The notes under the pieces were generated by a model. That model was not told the origin of the DNA, ran no database searches, and saw only the letters and a program-made list of their open reading frames with translations. Source: Oligella sp050920755 (GTDB taxonomy: Bacteria > Pseudomonadota > Gammaproteobacteria > Burkholderiales > Burkholderiaceae_B). Taken from it: a stretch of 64,000 bases of DNA. Every line of letters starts with the position of its first letter. Position 1 is the stretch's first letter. The DNA lies in the NCBI RefSeq assembly GCF_050920755.1, contig NZ_CP158480.1, forward strand, positions 1,984,001-2,048,000, in the 5' to 3' direction. The position numbers and the translations under genes were made by a program. This document shows, in pieces, positions 17,026 to 26,290 of this stretch.

Positions 17026-18489
17026 CTAGATCCTACGCCATTGAGTGAGACCGCCGGGCTTATCCTCGAGCTCGATACCGGCCCGCTTTAACTGTTCACG
17101 AATCTGATCGGCGCAGGCAAAGTCTCGGGCAGCCTTAGCCTCGCTGCGCTGCTGAATTAAGGCTTCAACCTCATCCTCAGATAAGGCGCTATCCGTACTT
17201 TGCTCAGCACCCAAACGAGTGTAACGTGAGTATGAACGTAAATAGGCCACCGGATCCTGCTGTAAAATGCCTAAAATACCTCCTAAAGCACGCATCTGTG
17301 CCGCCAAATCACGATTTCCTTCACGATTTGCCTGACTCAACATCTCAAATAAAACGGCAATCGCAACCGGCGTATTAAAATCATCATCCATCGCCGCTTT
17401 AAAAGCTTGCGCATAATCGCTTTGCCAATCAATAGCGACCTCAGCAGCGGAACCGTCAAAGCCGAGATTATTTAAGCCCTGATAAAAGCGATCCAGTGCA
17501 TGCTGAGCATCATTAAGATTATCCGGGGCAAAGTTTTGCTGACTGCGATAGTGATTACGCACAATAAAGAAGCGCAACATCTCCGCTTCACGCACATGAC
17601 AGGGATAATCTGCCACCTCGGGATTGGCCTTATCAGTGCCGATAACCTGACGAATGGTCATAAAATTACCCAGTGACTTAGACATTTTGTCATTATCCAC
17701 CATCAAGGGGCCACAGTGCATCCAGTGATTTGCCAATGCACCGCCGAAAGCCCCCTCGGACTGTGCGATTTCATTTTCGTGGTGCGGGAATTTTAAGTCC
17801 GGGCCACCGCCGTGAATATCCAAAGGCATACCTAAAAGATCACGACTCATCGCCGAACACTCAATATGCCAACCGGGGCGACCGACACCATAGGGTGAAT
17901 CCCACTTACTATCCTCGGGATCCTCGGCTTTGGAAGCCTTCCACAGCACAAAGTCCAAAGGATCCTCCTTGGCATCGGAAATGGCAATGCGCTCTCCGGC
18001 ACGCATCTCATCTAAGCTGCGGCCGGATAACTTACCATAACCCGGAAAACTGCGCACACGGTAATTCACATCACCGTCCGTGCCCTGATAGGCCAAGCCC
18101 TTTTCCTCAAGGGCTTGAATAATTTCTACCATCCCCTGTACATGACGCGTCGCCCGCGGCTCATGATCCGGCGACTGCACCGATAAAGCACGCTCATCGG
18201 CATGCATGGCATCGGTAAAAAAGCTGGTCACCTGATGTAAAGGCTGCTGTGTCGCCACCGCACGGCGAATAATTTTATCGTCAATATCCGTGATATTACG
18301 TACATACGTCACCTCATAACCCTGACAACGCAACCAACGCTGAACCACATCAAAACTCACCAGCATACGCGCATGACCTAAATGACAGAAGTCATAAACG
18401 GTCATACCACAGACGTACATACGGATTTTATTAGCTTCAACCGGCTTTAATTCATCTTTGCGACGTGTTAAAGAGTTATATATCAACAT
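17026..18489 (-). CDS. cysS: Cysteinyl-tRNA synthetase
   Basis: Class I aminoacyl-tRNA synthetase charging tRNA-Cys. The HIGH-type motif appears as HLGHAR, KMSKS as DKMSKSLGNF, and zinc ligands are present in YVCGMTVYD, GWHIECSAM and HHENE. The 487-residue length is normal. It is divergent from the TPR protein gene. Confidence 0.97.
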   Translation of the reverse strand: MLIYNSLTRRKDELKPVEANKIRMYVCGMTVYDFCHLGHARMLVSFDVVQRWLRCQGYEVTYVRNITDIDDKIIRRAVATQQPLHQVTSFFTDAMHADERALSVQSPDHEPRATRHVQGMVEIIQALEEKGLAYQGTDGDVNYRVRSFPGYGKLSGRSLDEMRAGERIAISDAKEDPLDFVLWKASKAEDPEDSKWDSPYGVGRPGWHIECSAMSRDLLGMPLDIHGGGPDLKFPHHENEIAQSEGAFGGALANHWMHCGPLMVDNDKMSKSLGNFMTIRQVIGTDKANPEVADYPCHVREAEMLRFFIVRNHYRSQQNFAPDNLNDAQHALDRFYQGLNNLGFDGSAAEVAIDWQSDYAQAFKAAMDDDFNTPVAIAVLFEMLSQANREGNRDLAAQMRALGGILGILQQDPVAYLRSYSRYTRLGAEQSTDSALSEDEVEALIQQRSEAKAARDFACADQIREQLKRAGIELEDKPGGLTQWRRI

Positions 18490-18577
18490 AGGTTATGAGA
18501 AATAAAGTTACAATAGGAGATTGATTAAGATCGTTAAGTATAGCAATCTGGCACCATTTCTGTTGAGTATTGTCCCG

Positions 18578-19489
18578 ATGAATAAGAGAAAGATTCCTTT
18601 ATATATTGCTTTTAGCCTTGCTTTAGGTGGCGCTTATAGCCCTGCGTCAGCGCAATATATCCCCCTCACCGACTTACCCGAGGTTCCGCTGCAGATGAAT
18701 GAAAGCGGTCAGGTCATTCAGGCCTATCCCCAAGGCGGTGTGACAGCGGTCAGTGACGGTTTTAGTTTGGAGATGGCCGATAGTATTAATCTTGAGACCT
18801 TTAACCAGTCCCAATATAATGCGCCTTACGGACAAATTGTTGCTACGCCCTTAGATACACAGTCGGCCAAACAGGCGGCGACCGTGCCTTACGGCAACAC
18901 CGCTTCAGCAGGCCCTGTCACTACCCCACAAAGCCAGCCACAAGCCGATGGCGGCTGGCAGGGTTTGGCCAATCTCCTACAAAAGCTGGAGCCTAAAGTT
19001 GATACCAGCCTTCCCGAGAGCCGCAGTCAACTTTCCAATCGTATTAACGGACTGATTAACTCGGGTCGCCACCAAGCTGCCCTGAGCGAGATTAACAAGG
19101 TCTTCAAAAGCACCGGCTATATCGAAAGTCCGGGCGAGGACGTGCAGCTACGCTTTTTAGAGGCACGTGCCTACAGCGGTTTAGGTCAATATCAAACAGC
19201 ATTGGAGCGCTATAAGGATCTTAACAGCAAGTATCCTGAGCTGCCCGAGCCTTATAATAACTTAGCCGCACTACAGATACATTTAGGGCTATTGGATGAA
19301 GCTTATGAGTCATTAAGTATGGCAATTACGCTCAGACCCGATTACGGCTTCGCACAACGCAATATGGCTATGGTACATTTACTGAAAGCTCAACAAAGCT
19401 TTGAAATTGCCGCCAAACAGCGGGTTGCCGGTGCTGCCGAGGCGGCACAGTCAATTCGTCAAATCATTGAGAGAGGACAAATCAAATGA
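18578..19489 (+). CDS. Exported TPR-repeat protein
   Basis: A secreted or periplasmic protein. ATG 18578 gives a clear signal peptide (MNKRKIPLYIAFSLALGG ending ASA) and is preferred over TTG 18521, whose AGGAG lies too close to the codon. The middle is a low-complexity Gln/Ala/Pro linker. The C-terminal 130 residues contain about three tetratricopeptide repeats (LEARAYSGLGQYQTALERYK, PYNNLAALQIHLGLLDEAYE). The matching gene in Burkholderiales lies between cysS and the PPIase genes, as here. It overlaps the PPIase start by four bases. Function unknown, presumably protein-protein contact in the envelope. Confidence 0.8.
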   Translation: MNKRKIPLYIAFSLALGGAYSPASAQYIPLTDLPEVPLQMNESGQVIQAYPQGGVTAVSDGFSLEMADSINLETFNQSQYNAPYGQIVATPLDTQSAKQAATVPYGNTASAGPVTTPQSQPQADGGWQGLANLLQKLEPKVDTSLPESRSQLSNRINGLINSGRHQAALSEINKVFKSTGYIESPGEDVQLRFLEARAYSGLGQYQTALERYKDLNSKYPELPEPYNNLAALQIHLGLLDEAYESLSMAITLRPDYGFAQRNMAMVHLLKAQQSFEIAAKQRVAGAAEAAQSIRQIIERGQIK

Positions 19490-20103
19490 TGTTAAAATCA
19501 AGCCGTTTAGTCGCATTAACACTGGCGGCAACTTTCGCTATGGCACCTGCAAGCACGGTGCTGTCACAAACAAGTAATCAAAAGGATTCAAGTGCTATGT
19601 CAAATACACGCGTTAAATTAGTAACTAATATGGGTGATATCGTTCTGGAATTAGACGGTGCCAAAGCTCCTATCACCACTGAAAACTTTCTTAACTATGT
19701 TAAGGACGGTTTTTACACCAACGTGATTTTCCACCGCGTTATTCCTAACTTTATGATTCAGGGCGGCGGTTTTGAGCCCGGCATGAATCAGAAAAACACT
19801 AACGCCCCAATTACTAATGAAGCGGACAATGGTTTAAAAAATGACAAGTACACCATCGCGATGGCACGTACTCAAGATCCGCATTCCGCCTCTGCGCAGT
19901 TCTTTATCAATACGAATAACAACGACTTCCTAAACTTCACCTCACCAAGTGTTCAAGGTTGGGGTTATGCCGTTTTCGGTAAAGTGGTCGAAGGTACTGA
20001 AGTGGTTGATGCCATTGAAAAAGTAGCGACCGGCACACGCGGTTTCCATGCGGACGTACCACGTGAAGACGTGATTATCCAAAGCGCTGAAATTGTTGAA
20101 TAA
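19486..20103 (+). CDS. Cyclophilin-type peptidyl-prolyl cis-trans isomerase with signal peptide
   Basis: Accelerates proline isomerisation during folding. Residues 1 to about 30 form a signal peptide (SSRLVALTLAATFAMAPA), then a short linker, then a complete PpiB-like cyclophilin starting at an internal Met (MSNTRVKLVTNMGDI). Hallmarks are FHRVIPNFMIQGGG, SASAQFFIN and GYAVFGKVVEG. Relatives usually carry two tandem genes here, one exported and one cytosolic. This single gene has an exported front and a cytosolic-type body, with AAGGA upstream of the internal ATG. Both locations may be served. lpxH overlaps its 3' end. Confidence 0.9.
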   Translation: MMLKSSRLVALTLAATFAMAPASTVLSQTSNQKDSSAMSNTRVKLVTNMGDIVLELDGAKAPITTENFLNYVKDGFYTNVIFHRVIPNFMIQGGGFEPGMNQKNTNAPITNEADNGLKNDKYTIAMARTQDPHSASAQFFINTNNNDFLNFTSPSVQGWGYAVFGKVVEGTEVVDAIEKVATGTRGFHADVPREDVIIQSAEIVE

Positions 20104-20866
20104 ACTCAGTCTTACAGGCACGGTTTATGTAGCCTCGGATATCCATCTGGGGCCCGCTATCCCCCGCACAAACCAGGCTTTTTATGAGTTTTTAGAAATG
20201 GCCGCCGACAGAGCGGACAGCTTGATTCTGGCGGGGGATATTTTCAATTATTGGATTGGCGATGATATTGCCATTCGACATCCCGAGTCTTGGCTGGCAG
20301 AAGCCCTTAGCCATCTACAGCGCTTTGCCGCTCAAAAGCCCCTCTATTTAATCCGCGGCAATCGTGATTTTTTAATCGGTCATGACTTGGCCAAACAACT
20401 GGGGGCACAGCTATTAGCCGATCAAATTATTTTAACTGTCGATAGGCAACGCATTTACCTCAGTCATGGCGATGAGCTATGCACCGACGATAAAGGCTTT
20501 ATGCTGTTTAGAGCGTGGACGCGACAAGCTTGGCTGCAGCAGCTCTTTTTTAAATTACCGATCACATGGCGTATCGCCATTGCCAATCAAGCGCGCAAAA
20601 AAAGCAAATCCAAACAGGCAGCCCCCGACTACCGACACGCTAAAGGCGATGTGACACACGCCGCGGTCACACAGATATTTGAACAGCATCCTGAGCTTAA
20701 CGGCATGATCCACGGTCATACCCATAAGCCGCAGCAGCATTGTTTAGAAGTAAATGGCAAAGCCTATTGGCGTTTAGTGCTGCCCGATTGGGAGCTGGAT
20801 CAGAGCAATCCGCGCCAAGGCTATGCCATTTTAAATAAAAACGGTGTGCAGTTAATCAACGATTAA
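20096..20866 (+). CDS. lpxH: UDP-2,3-diacylglucosamine diphosphatase
   Basis: Hydrolyses UDP-2,3-diacyl-GlcN to lipid X and UMP, the fourth step of lipid A synthesis, at the inner membrane face. The calcineurin-like metal motifs are all present: ASDIHLG, GDIFNYWIGDD, RGNRDF, SHGDELCTDD and HGHTHKPQ. No ATG lies near the conserved start; TTG at 20096 (or 20093) is the likely start and overlaps the PPIase stop, implying coupling. It is convergent with uppP. Confidence 0.93.
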   Translation: MNKLSLTGTVYVASDIHLGPAIPRTNQAFYEFLEMAADRADSLILAGDIFNYWIGDDIAIRHPESWLAEALSHLQRFAAQKPLYLIRGNRDFLIGHDLAKQLGAQLLADQIILTVDRQRIYLSHGDELCTDDKGFMLFRAWTRQAWLQQLFFKLPITWRIAIANQARKKSKSKQAAPDYRHAKGDVTHAAVTQIFEQHPELNGMIHGHTHKPQQHCLEVNGKAYWRLVLPDWELDQSNPRQGYAILNKNGVQLIND

Positions 20867-20872
20867 GCGCGA

Positions 20873-21718
20873 TTATAAATAACCTAAAGCCCACAAACCG
20901 ACCACGGCACCGAAAATAATACGGTAAATGGCAAAAGGCTTATAACTGAATTTAGAGACAAAGCGTAAAATCGCTCGTACCAGCACCAACGCACTTAAAA
21001 AGGCAAAAATAAAGCCCACCACAATGGCCGAAAGATTTTCACTACTTAACTGATTACCGTATTTATAAAGACTTAATACCGTAGCGGCAAGCATCGTCGG
21101 CATCGCCAAAAAGAAAGAAAACTCGGTTGCCGCACGACGCGGAATCCCTGCAATCATACCGGAGATAATGGTGGCGCCGGAACGTGAGGTGCCCGGTACC
21201 ATGGCCAGACATTGAGCAAAACCGACCACCAACGCCTGCTTCCAAGTGATACTACTCAAGCCCTCTCCGGGCGGCGCATTTTCATCGACCAATTGATTCG
21301 CCTTACTCATATGGGGGCGACTTTCCACCCATAGCATAACCAAACCGCCCACGATCAAAGTAAAGACATACACAAAAAATTTACCGTCAAGAAGCTTCGT
21401 CACCTGATCAATAATCAATAAACCAATCACCGCCGCCGGCATAAAGGCCAAAATCAGATTACGCGTCACCAGCAGATACTTTTTGTCTCTGCGTAATAAA
21501 CCGCTCATCAACTCCAGTAGAAAATGGCGGTAAATCCAAATCACGGCCAAAATCGAACCGAATTGAATCACGATTTCATAAACCTTGACATCGCCGGAAT
21601 TAAAATTTATCCAGTCACCCCAAATAATTAAATGCGCCGTGCTGGATATCGGCAAAAACTCACTTAAACCCTCAATAATCCCGATAAATGCGGCTTTTAA
21701 AAGATAGATAATGTCCAT
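20873..21718 (-). CDS. uppP: Undecaprenyl-diphosphatase (BacA type)
   Basis: Recycles undecaprenyl diphosphate to the monophosphate carrier for peptidoglycan and other envelope polymers. Signature motifs are EGLSEFLPISSTAHL near the N-terminus and MVPGTSRSGATI later, with about eight membrane segments. ATG 21718 is preferred to TTG 21724. Length 281 is normal. It is convergent with lpxH with only six bases between the stop codons. Confidence 0.96.
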   Translation of the reverse strand: MDIIYLLKAAFIGIIEGLSEFLPISSTAHLIIWGDWINFNSGDVKVYEIVIQFGSILAVIWIYRHFLLELMSGLLRRDKKYLLVTRNLILAFMPAAVIGLLIIDQVTKLLDGKFFVYVFTLIVGGLVMLWVESRPHMSKANQLVDENAPPGEGLSSITWKQALVVGFAQCLAMVPGTSRSGATIISGMIAGIPRRAATEFSFFLAMPTMLAATVLSLYKYGNQLSSENLSAIVVGFIFAFLSALVLVRAILRFVSKFSYKPFAIYRIIFGAVVGLWALGYL

Positions 21719-21820
21719 AATCAATGACTTATTGAAATAAGCGCCAAGCTTAATTGAATGGCTAAGCCCCTGTGGTGAGTGCTTAGCCTGAGACTTGAAA
21801 AAATGAAAAAAGGCGCCGAA

Positions 21821-22591
21821 CTACTTGCTCGGATTTAGCGTCTGCACTAATTGAGCGAAAATCTTGGGGCTGGCGGCAAGCACATCACCCGTGCGCATCC
21901 AATTCTGCTCACCTTGGAAATCACCAATCAGACCTCCCGCCTCTAATACCAACAAACTACCGGCTGCCGTATCCCAGGCATTTTGCTTAATGCCGCAGTA
22001 AGCATCTAAACGACCGCAAGCCAAATAAGCCAATTCAAGCACTGTACTACCTAAACGGCGGAAACCGTTGCTTTTGGCGATGAGCTCATTAATAAACTGC
22101 GTATCGGTATGCTGTGCGCTGAACTTACTGGCGACACAGATAATTGACGCCTCCAGACTTGGGCAGGGGCTGACGCGGATACGACGATCATTTAAGAAAG
22201 CCCCACCCCCGCGACTGGCCGTAAAGAGCTCATTACGATTAGGATCGTAAATCACCGCTTGCTCAATCTGACCGCGCACCGCTAAAGCGATGGAAACAGC
22301 GTAATTAGGAAAACCGTGAATAAAATTCTTAGTACCGTCCAACGGATCGATAATCCAACGATAATCAGAATCACCGGTGACACCTGACTCCTCGGCCACA
22401 AAAGCGTGGTCAGGATAAGCCTCACTCAAAATCTGAATAATCGCTTCCTCAGCGTTACGGTCAATATCGGTGACATAATCGCCGGGCCCCTTGGCGGAGA
22501 TGGAAATTTTGTCTAGATGTAAACTGGCGCGGTTAATGATGGTACCGGCACGACGGGCTGCCTTAATGGCAGTATTAAGCATTGGGTGCAT
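21821..22591 (-). CDS. suhB: Inositol-1-monophosphatase family protein
   Basis: A 256-residue lithium-sensitive phosphatase-fold protein. The first motif FVAEESG, the second DPLDGTKNFIHGFPNYAVSIAL and the third WDTAAGSLLVLEAGG supply the metal ligands. In E. coli SuhB also joins the rRNA antitermination complex. It is divergent from trmJ, an arrangement conserved in Burkholderiales. Confidence 0.94.
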   Translation of the reverse strand: MHPMLNTAIKAARRAGTIINRASLHLDKISISAKGPGDYVTDIDRNAEEAIIQILSEAYPDHAFVAEESGVTGDSDYRWIIDPLDGTKNFIHGFPNYAVSIALAVRGQIEQAVIYDPNRNELFTASRGGGAFLNDRRIRVSPCPSLEASIICVASKFSAQHTDTQFINELIAKSNGFRRLGSTVLELAYLACGRLDAYCGIKQNAWDTAAGSLLVLEAGGLIGDFQGEQNWMRTGDVLAASPKIFAQLVQTLNPSK

Positions 22592-22695
22592 GATTATTAC
22601 AGAACAAGTTTAGTAAAATCACTATTTTAAATGACAACGCAATTTTGAGCTACCTAAGCCGGCTTTTTCCCGGTAATAGTTAGAAGAAAGACACA

Positions 22696-23505
22696 ATGAG
22701 CACAAATTCACTCGCAAGAACACATTTTATAATGACTAATCCCAGTCACCCGGGCAATGTCGGTGCCGCCGCACGCGCCATGAAAACCATGGGTTTTGAG
22801 CAATTGCGCCTAGTTAAACCGCGCTTTGAAAATATCATTCAGCATGAGGAAGCGATTGCTTTTGCCAGCGGTGCTCAAGATGTGCTTGCCAATAGCCGTG
22901 AATTTGCAGCCTTCGGCGAGGCCCTAGAGGGCACAACCCTCAGCTTTGCACTGACTGCGCGCCCGCGCGATATGGGTCCCAACTGCCTGAATATCCGCGC
23001 CGCCGCGCAATTAGCTAAAAACCATCTGGCCGCTGCCGCACATCATCAAGTGGCGGTGGTATTCGGCACTGAGCGTACCGGCCTCAGTAATGAGCAAATC
23101 AGTCATTGTCACTATATTTGCTATATCCCGGCTAACCCCGACTACAGTTCCCTCAATGTCGCCCAAGCCATGCAGCTGGTGGCATGGGAGCTACGCTATG
23201 CTTTACTTGAAGATAATAATGCCGCCAAAGCCACGGAAACCGCAGAGACATTTAGCGGCTTTGGCGGTGATGCTCACTTCCCGGCACCACCTCAGGAGCC
23301 ATCCGCTCCGCAAGAACAGGTGGAAGCGTTAATGATTCATTGGCAAGAGGCGCTGGAAGCGATTGAATTTATCGACCCCAAACGCCCCAAACATACCATG
23401 TTGAAAATGCGTTACTGGTTAATGCGTAGCCGCCTCACTCAAAACGAATGCGATATGATGCGAGGCGTTTGTACACAAATTCTAAAGCATGCTAAATCGG
23501 CTTAA
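22696..23505 (+). CDS. trmJ: tRNA (Cm32/Um32) 2'-O-methyltransferase
   Basis: SPOUT-class enzyme methylating ribose 32 of several tRNAs. The family start FIMTNPSHPGNVGAAARAMKTMGF is present. The trefoil-knot SAM site is seen in VVFGTERTGLSNEQI and IPANPDYSSLNVAQAMQLV. The C-terminal helical region is as in E. coli TrmJ. An RNA-binding enzyme, it faces suhB divergently and mscS convergently. Confidence 0.93.
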   Translation: MSTNSLARTHFIMTNPSHPGNVGAAARAMKTMGFEQLRLVKPRFENIIQHEEAIAFASGAQDVLANSREFAAFGEALEGTTLSFALTARPRDMGPNCLNIRAAAQLAKNHLAAAAHHQVAVVFGTERTGLSNEQISHCHYICYIPANPDYSSLNVAQAMQLVAWELRYALLEDNNAAKATETAETFSGFGGDAHFPAPPQEPSAPQEQVEALMIHWQEALEAIEFIDPKRPKHTMLKMRYWLMRSRLTQNECDMMRGVCTQILKHAKSA

Positions 23506-23567
23506 GATAAAAGCTTAAGCTCATTTGAATACACAGCAGAGCCTTGAGCTGACACACCACCTCACGC

Positions 23568-24440
23568 CTAGCTCAAGCGCTCACCGTGTTGCGACGAATC
23601 AGCCGGCATTTTTTCATCATCCTGTTTAGCCTGTTCCACAGAAATATGCTCAACACGGGTAAAGGGTAAATCAAAGCCCGCATGCTCAAGCGTTTTACGT
23701 ACACCCAGCATGATTTTCGGCAATTCATCAAAATACACACCGGCCGGTACCCATGCACGCAGATTAAGCACCAAGCTATTTTCACGATACTCATTTACAT
23801 ACACCGAGTAAGGCAAATCCTTAATCACTTGATCATTGCGCTCTAAAAGTTGCGTCAAAAGCGTAATGGCTTTATCCGTATCTTCACCATAATGTAACGC
23901 AACCGGTAAATCGATACGACGATTGGCATTACGACTGAAATTGATGATTGTGCTATTCCACACCGTGCTATTAGGGATAGTGAGGGTGATACCGTTACTC
24001 TGCTTAATAGCGGTAAGAAATAGCCCAATCTCCTCGACCGTGCCCTCATAATTACCGCCAATGCTCACATACTCACCTTGCGCCAGCGGGCGTAAACTTA
24101 AGAGCATAATCCCTGCAGCAATATTTTGCAGCGTGCCTTGCAAGGCCAAACCAATCGCCACACCGGCCGCACCCAAGGCGGCAATTAAACTCGCCGTCTG
24201 CACACCGAACTGGGACAGCACCACGACAATGGTCAGGATACGAATAACCCATTGCAAAAAGGCGCTAATCATCGGTAATGCCGTCGTATCCACCTTACGC
24301 TTAGTATGACCGAGACGGCGGATCCCTCGAGACACCAAATTCGATATGGTCCATCCCAAAATCAAAATCACAACGGCACTGACAAAATCAATGACAAACT
24401 TCTCCAATAGTGGGATATAGGGACTAATAGTTTCGAACAT
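23568..24440 (-). CDS. Small-conductance mechanosensitive channel, MscS family
   Basis: Opens under membrane tension to release solutes on osmotic downshock. The 290-residue protein has three membrane helices. The pore helix is seen in LIAALGAAGVAIGLALQGTLQNIAAGIMLL, close to the MscS consensus. The cytosolic vestibule follows (EYVSIGGNYEGTVEEIGLF, TIPNSTVWNSTIINFS). ATG 24440 follows AGGAG by five bases and is preferred to the upstream GTG/TTG codons. Confidence 0.94.
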   Translation of the reverse strand: MFETISPYIPLLEKFVIDFVSAVVILILGWTISNLVSRGIRRLGHTKRKVDTTALPMISAFLQWVIRILTIVVVLSQFGVQTASLIAALGAAGVAIGLALQGTLQNIAAGIMLLSLRPLAQGEYVSIGGNYEGTVEEIGLFLTAIKQSNGITLTIPNSTVWNSTIINFSRNANRRIDLPVALHYGEDTDKAITLLTQLLERNDQVIKDLPYSVYVNEYRENSLVLNLRAWVPAGVYFDELPKIMLGVRKTLEHAGFDLPFTRVEHISVEQAKQDDEKMPADSSQHGERLS

Positions 24441-24511
24441 CAACACTCCTAAAAATCATTAATTGTCACATTGATACTTTATACTTAGTTGAACGATAAA
24501 AGCAAATTATT

Positions 24512-26038
24512 ATGAAACAGGTTGTAGCGATGCTTAATCAAGTCAGAAATATTATCAGCCCACAGAGACTCCCTTTTCAACCATTTGATCATGCGGAAAA
24601 AGCGTGGGAGCAATTACTTTTTATTTATGAAAGAAATTGCGATTTTATACGTCGACACTTTAGTCAATATACCACTCAAAAGTTACCGGAAAACCAGGCC
24701 GTGCGTGCTTTTTATCCTGCCCTGCGCCTACATATCACCCATCACCATGATGTGGACTCACGCCTTTCCTACGGCTTTGTGGAGGGGCCGGGCGTTTATG
24801 AGACGACAGTGACGCGACCTGATTTATTTAAACAGTATTTAATTGAGCAAATTGATCTCTTAATCAAAAATCACCAAACCACCATTGAAATCGGTGAGTC
24901 CAATACCCCTATCCCGCTACACTTCTGCTTTAATCAGAGTGAAGCCGTGGATGAAGAACGCAATGCGATTTTGACGGATGCGGTGGGTGCCAAAATGCTG
25001 AATCACTTTGATGTGCCGAATCTTGCCCAAATTGATGATGCGATTGTTAATGGCACCTATCCTTTTATTCCCGGTAAAGCCATGCCATTAGCCCCCTTTA
25101 CTGCTGCTCGCGTGGATTATTCCTTACAGCGTTTACAGCACTATACCGGCACCAAACCGTTGCATTTCCAGCAATTTATTTTATTTACAAATTATCAGTT
25201 TTATGTCGAGGAATTTTGCAATTACGCAAGAGAGCAAGTGCAAAATGCGGATTCAGGTTACACCGAACTGATTCTACCGGGTAATATTCAAGTAGATAAA
25301 CTGCTTAGTGCAGAGCAAATCCAAGCCGCCACGGCCGGAGTTAAAAAGCCGCAAATGCCTGCTTATCATTTAAAAAGAGCCGATGGTAGCGGTATCACCC
25401 TAGTCAATATCGGCGTCGGTCCTTCCAATGCTAAAACCATTACCGATCATATTGCGGTACTGCGTCCGGCCGCTTGGTTGATGGTGGGTCATTGCGCCGG
25501 ACTCCGCAGTAGCCAACAACTGGGCGACTATGTACTCGCCCATGCTTATGTACGTGAGGATCATGTACTCGATGAGGACCTGCCGCTCTTTGTACCCATT
25601 CCGGCCTTGGCGGAAATTCAAGTTGCACTGGAAGATGCGGTGGAAGAGATTTCCGGTCTCAAAGACTATGAACTAAAGCGTATTATGCGTACCGGTACCG
25701 TAGCCAGTATTGATAATCGAAACTGGGAACTGCGCTATCAAGAAGGGCCGGTACAGCGCCTATCACAGTCGCGCGCCATTGCTCTGGATATGGAGTCGGC
25801 CACCATCGCCGCCAACGGCTTTAGGTTCAGAGTGCCTTATGGCACCTTGTTATGCGTGTCCGATAAGCCCTTGCACGGTGAATTAAAACTGCCGGGGATG
25901 GCGACGGAGTTTTATCGTATCCAAGTGGCACAGCACCTGAAAATCGGCATCCGCGCTTTGGAAATCCTTAGAAATATGCCCAAAGAACGGATTCATTCGC
26001 GCAAACTGCGAAGCTTTATTGAGACCGCCTTTCACTAA
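24512..26038 (+). CDS. amn: AMP nucleosidase
   Basis: Splits AMP into adenine and ribose 5-phosphate, a purine salvage and AMP-level control step. The 508-residue protein has an N-terminal Amn-specific domain and a C-terminal phosphorylase-like fold. The latter shows NIGVGPSNAKTITDHIAVLRP, MVGHCAGLR, LDMESATIAANG and TLLCVSDKPLHGELKLPG. Length agrees with E. coli Amn. It is divergent from mscS. Confidence 0.95.
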   Translation: MKQVVAMLNQVRNIISPQRLPFQPFDHAEKAWEQLLFIYERNCDFIRRHFSQYTTQKLPENQAVRAFYPALRLHITHHHDVDSRLSYGFVEGPGVYETTVTRPDLFKQYLIEQIDLLIKNHQTTIEIGESNTPIPLHFCFNQSEAVDEERNAILTDAVGAKMLNHFDVPNLAQIDDAIVNGTYPFIPGKAMPLAPFTAARVDYSLQRLQHYTGTKPLHFQQFILFTNYQFYVEEFCNYAREQVQNADSGYTELILPGNIQVDKLLSAEQIQAATAGVKKPQMPAYHLKRADGSGITLVNIGVGPSNAKTITDHIAVLRPAAWLMVGHCAGLRSSQQLGDYVLAHAYVREDHVLDEDLPLFVPIPALAEIQVALEDAVEEISGLKDYELKRIMRTGTVASIDNRNWELRYQEGPVQRLSQSRAIALDMESATIAANGFRFRVPYGTLLCVSDKPLHGELKLPGMATEFYRIQVAQHLKIGIRALEILRNMPKERIHSRKLRSFIETAFH

Positions 26039-26099
26039 ACAGGCTTAATGCGTGCGCGATTAAGTGCCTGTCAATCGTCGTCTTATTATTCCTAAAACA

Positions 26100-26127
26100 G
26101 AAATAGTTCATTAGTTTTTTAACTATT
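26100..26127. other. AT-rich hairpin between amn and the cytochrome b561 gene
   Basis: AAATAGTT ... AACTATTT forms an inverted repeat in the 252-base spacer after amn. Nearer the amn stop, another imperfect repeat (ACAGGC-TTAAT ... ATTAA-GTGCCTGT, about 26039-26072) may act as a weak terminator, although no clear T-run follows. I see no gene in the spacer apart from a chance frame overlapping the cytochrome start. Confidence 0.35.
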
Positions 26128-26256
26128 TATTCATTAAATAGGACTTGTTAAAGTATAGCTGTCGTCGAACTTTATCATGTTCAGCAACTCAGATATAAGC
26201 ATCTAGGCGGCTTACTTGTGGCTGACATTGATAAAACGCTGCTCCCGCACTTTACT

Positions 26257-26288
26257 TTAATACAGGGAAACATTAATACAGGGAAACA
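26257..26288 (+). repeat. Tandem duplication of the ribosome binding region (2 x 16 bp)
   Basis: TTAATACAGGGAAACA occurs twice head to tail, and the start codon of the cytochrome b561 gene follows two bases later (TT-ATG). Each copy carries a weak Shine-Dalgarno-like AGGGA. Confidence 0.85.
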
Positions 26289-26290
26289 TT

